This document shows, piece by piece, positions 1 through 7,742 of a stretch of DNA of 64,000 nucleotides (its first letter is position 1; each line of letters opens with the position of its first letter). The position numbers and the translations under genes were made by a program. The stretch is from assembly GCA_947496705.1 (NCBI GenBank), contig CANMDW010000003.1, positions 62,001-126,000 of the forward strand, in the 5' to 3' direction. The notes beneath the pieces are model-generated. The model was not told where the DNA came from. It did not search any database and was given only the letters and a program-made list of their open reading frames with translations. This DNA is from an uncultured Aquimarina sp. (GTDB taxonomy: Bacteria; Bacteroidota; Bacteroidia; Flavobacteriales; Flavobacteriaceae).

Positions 1-447
1 AGATGACACTCCCTGCAATGCTTGAGCTACATTTGTTAGCGGCCTGTCGGCCAATATTTCATCCATTTTAATCGTGGTGACCGCACCACTAATATTGGAT
101 TTTTTTTGGGTTCCAAAACCTACAACCAGTACTTCATCCATTATTTCTGAATTCAGAACTAGTGAAACATTAATACTGGTTTTTCCTGCAACTGGTATTT
201 CCTGGCTTACATAACCAAGAAATGATATCATCAAAATATCATTTTCATTAACGTCGATTGAATACTTTCCATCAAAATCAGATGTTACGCCATTCGATGT
301 TCTTTTTATTAATATAGTTGCTCCCGGCAATGGGATACCATTTTCGGCATCAGATATTACTCCTTTAATATTTTTTTCCTGTGCCCCTAAGGTAGTGGTA
401 ATTACCAGCAGTCCAAATAATATTATTTTCCCTATTACTTTTTTCAT
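1..447 (-). CDS. SusC/RagA family TonB-linked outer membrane protein, N-terminal part (runs off the window)
   Basis: Reading the minus strand from the ATG at 447 gives 149 codons without a stop before the window edge. Residues 1-22 are a signal peptide ending LGAQ. Next comes a carboxypeptidase-D regulatory-like beta-sandwich (GVISDAENGIPLPGATI, then SDFDGKYSIDV), then the VLVVGFGTQKK segment that starts the TonB plug of SusC proteins. The family imports glycans across the outer membrane with a SusD lipoprotein. It lies 130 bp downstream of the GH109-like gene on the same strand, so the two probably share an operon that leaves the window. A SusD gene should follow, outside the window. Confidence 0.9.
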   Translation of the reverse strand, partial: MKKVIGKIILFGLLVITTTLGAQEKNIKGVISDAENGIPLPGATILIKRTSNGVTSDFDGKYSIDVNENDILMISFLGYVSQEIPVAGKTSINVSLVLNSEIMDEVLVVGFGTQKKSNISGAVTTIKMDEILADRPLTNVAQALQGVSS

Positions 448-577
448 ATAATTTGGTTTGATTTATCTATTTCAAAAACCACATTCTAATTATGCTATTT
501 GTTATATCCTGGAACTTTTATTTCGTTGGTTAGGAGTATATTTTCAACACAGGCTCTTTTCTTTATTATTTTTAAAA

Positions 578-1951
578 TCAATATGTATCCTTAATCCAAT
601 TATATGGCAGTCGTTTAATCCAGTTCCCTCTGGTGAAATCGGGAAAATCCTGCGGTTCTCCATTATTTTCAATCGACAATTCAGATAGTGGTGTTACTGC
701 ACTCCAGGCCGCTGCGTCATAAGCATCCATTGGTGGTTCGGTATTTTCTTTTACCGATTCTACAAAGGCATTCATAATATAAAAATCTATTCCTCCGTGA
801 CCAGCTTTGGTTGCACTGCTTCCATATTTTTTCCATAAAGGGTGGTCATATTGTTCTAACCATTTCTTCATATCTTCCCAGCCGTGTCCTTCTGTTGACC
901 CCTCTATATGTATTCTTTTGGTATGGTAATCAAACTCTGATATCCCTTGTACTCCCTGAACTCTAAAACCTAATGAATATGGGCGAGGTAAATTACAGTC
1001 GTGAGTTACAATTATTGTCTCTTCTCTAGCGGTTTCAATTGTGGTCGTAATAACATCCCCTTGTTTCCATTTTAGCGCAGCATTAGGATGGTTTTTTCCG
1101 CCTTGGGGGTGATTCACTATATAATGATGTAATCCTAATGGTTTACTAGCATGTGAAGTCAAAGACACAAAACGATTTCCTCTATTAATATCAGCCATTG
1201 CAGCTATAGGACCCAATCCATGTGTGGGGTAAACATCAGCATTACGGAGTAATGAATGTTGTGTTCGCCATTTGGCTTCTGAAATTGCTTTTTCTCCAAA
1301 TTCTACTCCCCCTCCATAGGGTTTTTTACCATCATTAAATTTAACAGCTCTTAAATCATGCTGATATCCACATCTGAAATGCACCAACTCTCCAAAAACA
1401 TTTTGCTTTACCATATTCAATACGGCTAATACATCTCGTCGATAGTTTACATTCTCCAAGATCATTAAATGGGAGCCTGTTTGCTCATGTATGTTTACCA
1501 AATCCCAGCACTCTTCAAGCGTATTTGCTGCAGATACCTCTATACCAGTATATTTTCCCGCCAACATAGAATCTTTTGCCATACGAGTATGCCATAGCCA
1601 AGGAGTAGCTATTACTACGGCCTCTACTTCCTGAAGCTCTAATAATTTTCTGTAATCGTAATCACTCTTACCAAATACTCTAGGCTTTTTTTGATTAGCT
1701 TCATCAATTTTTTTTAATGCAATATCTATTCTTGCTGGATCTATATCGCAAATTGCACCTATATGAACATCATTCCTCTTTAATAAATTAACCAAATGAT
1801 TTGTTCCTCGTAAACCAACACCGATTACTCCTATATTTATTTTCTCAGTATTATTGGGGCCTGTAGCTAGTCCAAAAGCCATGTTAGAAGTTAGTGTAAT
1901 ACCAGCCCCAGCTATTGTAGATTTTTTTATAAAGTTTCTTCGTGAATTCAT
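578..1951 (-). CDS. Gfo/Idh/MocA family protein, GH109-like (alpha-N-acetylgalactosaminidase type)
   Basis: A 457-aa protein starting at the ATG at 1951 (MNSRRNFIKKS). A TTG seven codons upstream would extend it but breaks the Tat-type N-terminus with its twin arginine. After the leader, a Rossmann fold begins with IGVIGVGLRG, binding NAD(P). The middle segment LENVNYRRDVLAVLNMV followed by GYQHDLR resembles glycoside hydrolase family 109, whose members cleave alpha-GalNAc by an NAD-dependent redox mechanism. Closely related Gfo/Idh/MocA oxidoreductases of other specificity are possible, so the substrate is inferred. Export plus placement upstream of a SusC gene and next to a hybrid two-component regulator fits a glycan-degrading locus. 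Confidence 0.8.
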   Translation of the reverse strand: MNSRRNFIKKSTIAGAGITLTSNMAFGLATGPNNTEKINIGVIGVGLRGTNHLVNLLKRNDVHIGAICDIDPARIDIALKKIDEANQKKPRVFGKSDYDYRKLLELQEVEAVVIATPWLWHTRMAKDSMLAGKYTGIEVSAANTLEECWDLVNIHEQTGSHLMILENVNYRRDVLAVLNMVKQNVFGELVHFRCGYQHDLRAVKFNDGKKPYGGGVEFGEKAISEAKWRTQHSLLRNADVYPTHGLGPIAAMADINRGNRFVSLTSHASKPLGLHHYIVNHPQGGKNHPNAALKWKQGDVITTTIETAREETIIVTHDCNLPRPYSLGFRVQGVQGISEFDYHTKRIHIEGSTEGHGWEDMKKWLEQYDHPLWKKYGSSATKAGHGGIDFYIMNAFVESVKENTEPPMDAYDAAAWSAVTPLSELSIENNGEPQDFPDFTRGNWIKRLPYNWIKDTY

Positions 1952-2563
1952 ATAGATGTTTTTGCTTATCAATTAAAGTTTTATTTTTAAAGCGTAACTG
2001 TAAAATTGTATAAGCAAATATGAGAGGTATCTATTCAAATTTTATGGAGTTTTTCATCAAATACAGTGTGATTTTTATGCAAAAATTAACAGTTGATGAC
2101 TCACTCCCCCTTTTTTGATGAAAACCTCATCTATTACATATAATCATAGCAATTATCCGAAATCAAAACACATTATGAAATTTGCACTATAAATGTTAAA
2201 TATCTGTACGATAAGTAGATCAAAGTGCTATTTATAGTATATTGAATCCATATTTGGTTAAAATTTTTATTTAAAAAATATATTTTAACCTTAATAATGA
2301 AGTGCGTTTTGAGCTGAATGTATAGTGAAATAAAGGGTGAAACTTGAAGAAAAAGTAATGATTTTATCAATCTTACATAACTCAGAAGCAAGCTCTTACA
2401 ATCCAAGCGCAAAAGATAAATCACAGGATTGCATTATGCTTAAAATTGCTTAAATATAAAATATAGGAAGTTAAACACAATTATCTTGAAATTCATACCC
2501 CTATTAGAGTTTTTCAATCTGAATAAGTATGTCTATTTATCAAAAGTAAGTTTGATAAACCTG
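1952..2563. other. Intergenic region between divergent PUL gene and regulator; inverted repeat
   Basis: I see no convincing gene here. An inverted repeat (TTTTCATCAAA at 2051-2061 and TTTGATGAAAA at 2114-2124) lies 100-175 bp upstream of the GH109-like start, where an operator for the neighbouring AraC-type regulator could sit. That role is inference. AT-rich stop-free stretches on the minus strand near 2173-2424 have no coding look. Confidence 0.35.
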
Positions 2564-5500
2564 ATGTTCTTTTTCTTTTCTTATATTTTTTGTTTTGGAC
2601 AGGAGCAATCAAATTTTATACACTTTAATCAAACTTTTAGTAAGGATTCTAAAATCGCTGAAGATTCTTTAGGTTATATCTGGATAATTAATATTGATGG
2701 GATATATAAATATGACGGTTATGCTTCTACATTTACTCCATATCACCACATTTTTGGTAAAGATTTTTCTTATGACAGACAATTTCTACTTAAAAAAGAT
2801 GCTCATGAAAATTTATGGATTTCTTCTTATCATGGAGAATTGGCCAAAATCGAAGTAAAAAACGGTAAAGTTACTTCATATAAAAACCAACTTAAAAACA
2901 ACAAAAAACCATTGCAAGTTACGGCTATAACGTCCATCAATGATAAAGTCTGGTATGGATCTGCAAAAGGTACTATATTAAAATATGATTATCAAACTTC
3001 TAAAATAGATAGCGTTGTTACGCTTCCAAAAATAAAGAATCTTTCTCAAAAAATCATAAACATCACTTTAACAAGTCCTAATAAAATCTGGGTTAGTACC
3101 GATTATGGACGGATTTATTATTACAAACCATCTACAGATAAATTAGAGGAGTTAATATGGCCCGAAATTAATTATTTTCAGGATATTAAAATAACTGTTG
3201 ATCATGAAGGTGATTTATGGATTTGCACAGAAAATGGAGGTATATTTAGTTATACCCCAGCCAAAGGTAGCAAGGGAAAAAAAATTATAAAACCCGAAAA
3301 TTCCAGTACTACATTAAAGAATATTATGTTTATCAATATTTTTCGGGATAAATCGGGCATTATATGGGCCGGAACAGATGGAGATGGATTATATAAAATA
3401 AACCCAGAAAGCCATGAAATATCTATTTATAAACACGATGAAACCAACAAATTCTCCATTAGTGATAATACCATAACAGATATCAATGAGGATTCTTATG
3501 GAAATCTATGGATCGTATTAAAAAATGGAGTTATCAATATTCTACCTAAAAAAAATCCTAAGATTGATTACTATAATGGATTAGAAAATAATTCTCCCGC
3601 CCGAATTTTATCTATTTTAAAGTCTTCTGAAGGATCGCTCTGGATAGGAACAGATGGAAAGGGGCTGAATAGAATTTTTCCGAATAATACTAAAATCCAA
3701 TACGATCAAACAAAGGGGAAGAGGCACTTTTTTAAGGGAAGATATATTCAGAGTCTTTTGGAAGGCTCTAATGGATATATCTGGATTGCAACATACCTCA
3801 ATGGCTTATGGGTCTATAACCCCAATAAAGAAACATTTTCTAAAGTTGAAAAAGGTAACAATCAGGAAAGGGCTCCATCTGATGTTCGTTTTCTATTCAA
3901 AGATTCAAAAAACAGGATTTGGGCAACTTCCAATTTAGGTATTCAGATCTTCTCTAAAGATAAGGAATTATTAGCTTTCTTTGATTACCAATCTAACGGG
4001 TTGTTTGGCAAAATAGCAACTAGTATCACCCAAGATGAGCGTGGTACAATTTGGGTTGGAGTACCCGATGGTGGTTTATTTAGGTTTAAAGAAGATTCGA
4101 ATACGCTAAGTAACTCGTATTTTACAAAAGTAAATTATTACGAAAAAAAAGATAATGATTTGCTTAGTTATAATATTAGCACTTTAACTCCTGATTATAA
4201 CGGGAGCCTATGGATTTTACTGACTTCGCAGGTTTTAATAAAATATAATTTAAAAGATAATACTTTTATAAATTATGCTGCTAATGACAATTTAAAAGAC
4301 ATAAAGATTGTTTCTCTCTTATTAGAAGATTTAGAAAATATCTGGTGTAGTAGTGATAATGGGATACATCATTATAATATTAAAACAAATACTATAAAAT
4401 CATATTATCAAATTGATGGTTTACAGGATAATCAATTTGTTCGAAAAAGCGCTTATAAAGATCAAGAAGGTAAATTATATTTTGGAAGTAACCATGGGGT
4501 AAATTCATTTTTTCCAAGCCAAATTAGTCTACATGAAACATTTGCTAAATTATATGTGAACACCATTGAAATCCTAAATCAACCTGGATATAAGTTACTC
4601 AAAGATCAATTAAATGGTAGTATTGAAAATGTAAAAAAACTAGATTTAGAAGCTAAACAATCCTCTTTCTCCTTTCAATTCTCTGCAATTGGTAATTTAT
4701 TAAACCCTAATTATCATTACGCATATCGCCTAAAAGGGTTTGATGAAGATTGGATTGTGCCAAAAAAAGAACGCATTGCCAGCTATACCAATATCCCATC
4801 TGGCAAGTATACATTTCAGGTAAAAGCCGGATCAAAAAAAGAAGAGTGGGATATCGAGCCAGTTTCAATTTTACTAAATATCAAACCTCCCTGGTGGAAA
4901 AGCCCTCTAGCCTACGCATTATATTTAATTTTTATTTCACTTTTGGTTTACGGTATAATTACCTGGGTACATCTAAAAAATAAACTGATTAGAGAAGCAT
5001 GGCATAACAACAAAGAAAAAGAACTCTATGCTCTTAAAATGAACTTTTTTGCAAAAATGTCTCATGAGATACAAACTCCTTTAACTTTGATTTTGGGACC
5101 AATTGATGATATGTTACTTCGGGCAACAAACAATAAAAATCAATTACTGAGACAACGTTTATCTATGATCAAAAATAATGCGAATCGTCTATCTCGCATT
5201 GCTATTGAATTAATGACCGTAAGAAATAAAGAATTAGGAAAATTGAAAATTCTTGTCTCAAAAAACAAGCTCGTTAAAGATTTAAAAAATATAGCCTTAT
5301 CTTTTGCAGAACAAGCTCGTTTTAAAAATATAGATTTCATACAGGAATATCCTAAAGAAGAGGTCATTATATGGTATGATCCTGAAAAAATCGAGCATGT
5401 CATTTATAACGTATTGTCCAATGCTTTTAAATTTACACCTCACGAAGGAAATATCACTTTAAAGGTTATTCCTGATACAGTAAATAAATGTATTGAAATA

Positions 5501-6631
5501 TCGATTGCAGATTCAGGGCCAGGGATTCCCAAAGAAGAATTAGATCATATATTCAAACCTTTTTATCAATCAGAATTAGGCAAACATGTCAAAGGGCTTG
5601 GTATAGGGCTTGCTCTTTCTAAAGAGTTAATCTCTCTACATCACGGGGAAATTGATGTCTTCTCTTCTCTAGCAAATGGTTCTACTTTTATTATTAGATT
5701 ATGTACCGATGAAAACACATTTTCTGAAAATGAAAAAGTACTCCCTAACTCTTCAAAACAAATACTACAATCAACAGATGAAGAAAAAACAATAGCTTTA
5801 TTAAAAGAATTAAAATCATCATATAAAAATGAGCATACCTTATTGATTGTAGAAGATAATATTGAGATGCAAATTTTTTTACGTGATGTTTTATCTAATT
5901 CTTATAATTTATTAATTGCCGAAAATGGTAAACAAGGAATCATTCTGGCAGAAAAGCATAATCCTGATATAATCATCAGTGACATTATGATGCCAATAAT
6001 GAATGGAATAGAAATGTGCAAAGCATTGCAAAAAAAGAAATCTACATCACATATCCCTATTATAATGCTTACTGCAAAAAATAGTTCAAAAACGAAAATT
6101 ACAGGGTTAACGTCAGGAGCAATAGAATATATCCAGAAACCTTTTAATTTCCATGAACTTCTACTTAAGGTGAATAACCTTATAACAACAAAAGAAAAGA
6201 TACTCTCAAAATACCGAACAGATACTATAACTACATTGGATAAGGTATCTATTAAATCAAAAGATGATATTTTCATGGAAAATTTGGTTGGAGAATTAAA
6301 TACTCAGTTAGAAAACCCAAATTTCAAATTAGAAAGTCTTTCAAAAACATTAGGGATGAGTTATTCTGTTATTTATCGCAAATGTCAGGATATAACAGGG
6401 AAAACATTAGTAGATTTTCTAAGGTCACTTAAACTAAAAAGAGCAGCCATATTAATTATTGAGCATCAATATAATATCTCGGAAGCAGCATTTATGGTTG
6501 GGTACAAAGATTCTAAATATTTTACAAAATGCTTTAAAGAAGAGTTTGGAGTTCCTCCTGCTTTTATTAAAAAGGAAGTGAAAAACAGAGAAACGAAAGA
6601 TTTACTAAAACAATATGATTTAACCCTTTAG
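2564..6631 (+). CDS. Hybrid two-component system sensor/regulator (HTCS, one-protein PUL regulator)
   Basis: About 1355 aa from the ATG at 2564, chosen because it starts directly at a signal peptide (MFFFFSYIFCFGQ); a TTG at 2486 would add a non-signal extension. Order of parts: periplasmic beta-propeller repeats (many LWI/IWVGT Reg_prop blades, to about residue 700), a Y_Y_Y domain (about 715-775), a membrane segment near 783-803, a HisKA domain with SHEIQTPL (His about 834), an HATPase domain with GPGIP and GLGIGLALSK, a receiver domain with phospho-acceptor Asp about 1140 (IIISDIMMPIMNG), and a C-terminal AraC-type HTH. Such proteins bind an oligosaccharide outside and activate the adjacent glycan locus. 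It is divergent from the GH109-like/SusC operon, its likely target. Confidence 0.95.
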   Translation: MFFFFSYIFCFGQEQSNFIHFNQTFSKDSKIAEDSLGYIWIINIDGIYKYDGYASTFTPYHHIFGKDFSYDRQFLLKKDAHENLWISSYHGELAKIEVKNGKVTSYKNQLKNNKKPLQVTAITSINDKVWYGSAKGTILKYDYQTSKIDSVVTLPKIKNLSQKIINITLTSPNKIWVSTDYGRIYYYKPSTDKLEELIWPEINYFQDIKITVDHEGDLWICTENGGIFSYTPAKGSKGKKIIKPENSSTTLKNIMFINIFRDKSGIIWAGTDGDGLYKINPESHEISIYKHDETNKFSISDNTITDINEDSYGNLWIVLKNGVINILPKKNPKIDYYNGLENNSPARILSILKSSEGSLWIGTDGKGLNRIFPNNTKIQYDQTKGKRHFFKGRYIQSLLEGSNGYIWIATYLNGLWVYNPNKETFSKVEKGNNQERAPSDVRFLFKDSKNRIWATSNLGIQIFSKDKELLAFFDYQSNGLFGKIATSITQDERGTIWVGVPDGGLFRFKEDSNTLSNSYFTKVNYYEKKDNDLLSYNISTLTPDYNGSLWILLTSQVLIKYNLKDNTFINYAANDNLKDIKIVSLLLEDLENIWCSSDNGIHHYNIKTNTIKSYYQIDGLQDNQFVRKSAYKDQEGKLYFGSNHGVNSFFPSQISLHETFAKLYVNTIEILNQPGYKLLKDQLNGSIENVKKLDLEAKQSSFSFQFSAIGNLLNPNYHYAYRLKGFDEDWIVPKKERIASYTNIPSGKYTFQVKAGSKKEEWDIEPVSILLNIKPPWWKSPLAYALYLIFISLLVYGIITWVHLKNKLIREAWHNNKEKELYALKMNFFAKMSHEIQTPLTLILGPIDDMLLRATNNKNQLLRQRLSMIKNNANRLSRIAIELMTVRNKELGKLKILVSKNKLVKDLKNIALSFAEQARFKNIDFIQEYPKEEVIIWYDPEKIEHVIYNVLSNAFKFTPHEGNITLKVIPDTVNKCIEISIADSGPGIPKEELDHIFKPFYQSELGKHVKGLGIGLALSKELISLHHGEIDVFSSLANGSTFIIRLCTDENTFSENEKVLPNSSKQILQSTDEEKTIALLKELKSSYKNEHTLLIVEDNIEMQIFLRDVLSNSYNLLIAENGKQGIILAEKHNPDIIISDIMMPIMNGIEMCKALQKKKSTSHIPIIMLTAKNSSKTKITGLTSGAIEYIQKPFNFHELLLKVNNLITTKEKILSKYRTDTITTLDKVSIKSKDDIFMENLVGELNTQLENPNFKLESLSKTLGMSYSVIYRKCQDITGKTLVDFLRSLKLKRAAILIIEHQYNISEAAFMVGYKDSKYFTKCFKEEFGVPPAFIKKEVKNRETKDLLKQYDLTL

Positions 6632-6669
6632 TCTCGGTTTAATTTACAGCCTCGAGCTGGCTTCCAGAA

Positions 6670-6707
6670 CCCCTCCGGGGGCTTAAACTCTAGACAGGGT
6701 CTAGTTT
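6670..6707. terminator. Hairpins after the HTCS gene, possible terminator
   Basis: Two short hairpins follow the stop codon: CCCC-TCC-GGGG at 6670-6680 and AAACT(CT)AGAC pairing with GTCTAGTTT at 6685-6707. A clear T-run is absent, so termination is only plausible. Confidence 0.35.
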
Positions 6708-6930
6708 ACACTTTCTTTGATTTTGGTAATTTCTATTCATCTATACAACCAAGATATCCGTTAGTAAAAGAATTATGATTCATAACATCCTCAAGTATCG
6801 TGTAAGAAGTGTAATATCCCAATAACCAATTGTTTATGTATCAGCACATCACACAATAAGAAGTCCTTCCTCATCTCTTCTTTCTAATCTGTCTAAGACA
6901 GAAGAGAGAAGGATTTATACAGGGTTCAGA

Positions 6931-7130
6931 TCTTCCACAGCGGCGTCAATTGTTCCACAGCGGCGTCTATTGTTCCGCAGCGGCGTCAATTGTTCCGCAG
7001 CGGCGTCAATTGTTCCGCAGCGGCGTCAATTGTTCCACAGCAGCGTCAATTGTTCCGCAGCAGCGTCAATTGTTCCGCAGCAGCGTCAATTGTTCCACAG
7101 CGGCGTCAATTGTTCCGCAGCGGCTTTAAA
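6931..7130. repeat. 20-bp tandem repeat array, nine full units plus a degenerate tenth
   Basis: Units of exactly 20 bp run head to tail; the core is GGCGTCAATTGTTCCRCAGC. Variation is confined to G/A swaps, plus one A-to-T change near 6968. The last unit (7111-7130) decays to CGGCTTTAAA. Each unit holds the palindrome CAATTG. The stop-free frames across the array come from a repeat unit that is not a multiple of three and lacks stops in some frames; I do not regard them as genes. The array sits in the gap between the HTCS gene and a convergent small gene. Confidence 0.95.
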
Positions 7131-7253
7131 TCTTCCCTACAAGGTTCAAATTTGTTATTCCTCAAATGGGTCAAGAATAGAAACATATTCTGCAATTACC
7201 TCCTATTATTGGCTATGTCCCATCAAAAGACAGTTACAATTTATCCTCCCCAA

Positions 7254-7425
7254 ACTCTACCTGGCTTGGTAGACAGGCCCTCCAAAGGAAGGGCTTTCTG
7301 TCCAGGGAAAAGTCCTTTCCCCTGCCTAGCCGGCAGGCCTTTGGGGAGAGCCCGCCTGAATGACTTGGTCGGGCAGGGATTTAGAAGAGGGGATTTACAT
7401 ATGCTGCCATCTCCTGGGACATAAC
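7254..7425. repeat. GC-rich intergenic palindromes
   Basis: Several hairpins lie in a stretch much richer in GC than its surroundings: GCCCT/AGGGC at 7277-7294 and CCTGCC/GGCAGG at 7321-7337, followed by GGGGAGAGCCCGCC-type sequence. Similar GCCTGCC-type palindromes recur at 26026-26047 and 54576-54655, which suggests a dispersed REP-like element family. Confidence 0.6.
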
Positions 7426-7496
7426 CCTATTATTTAGTACATATTATTATCTAATTAAATTTTAAATCAACACTTGTTTAAATGCGTTTATTTGAT

Positions 7497-7736
7497 CTAC
7501 AAATCATTTGCAATAATATTCTTGCGAATGCGAAAATTCCCATTATTCTGAAGGCATTCTAACTTTTTTATATTATCTGTAGCTTTTAAAAACATATAGA
7601 AGTGGTTTAAGCTTATATGTGAGAAAGTCCAAAGTCCATCAGGAAGCGAAAACAAAATCCATTCGGGAATTTTGTCGGCAAGTTGAACCGTTGATTTTCT
7701 CAATCCGTTTACAATTCTGTCCAAACCTATCATCAC
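7497..7736 (-). CDS. Hypothetical 79-aa protein
   Basis: A short open frame starting at the ATG at 7736, 7 bp after the stop of the large secreted protein gene upstream on the same strand, so it could be co-transcribed. The protein (MMIGLDRIVNGLRKSTVQL and onward) has no signal peptide or motif that I recognise. It may be a remnant or chance frame; only position and length support it. Confidence 0.3.
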   Translation of the reverse strand: MMIGLDRIVNGLRKSTVQLADKIPEWILFSLPDGLWTFSHISLNHFYMFLKATDNIKKLECLQNNGNFRIRKNIIANDL

Positions 7737-7742
7737 TCATTA

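Noticed and set aside
2173..2424. 83-codon minus-strand frame upstream of the HTCS gene
   Set aside because: Composition is that of AT-rich noncoding DNA and there is no start context.
6931..7130. Possible CRISPR array
   Set aside because: Units are contiguous 20-bp tandem copies without spacers, and no cas genes are nearby.
6970..7424. Two long overlapping plus-strand open frames
   Set aside because: They are made of the 20-bp repeat and GC-rich hairpins; the proteins are simple repeats with no start signal.
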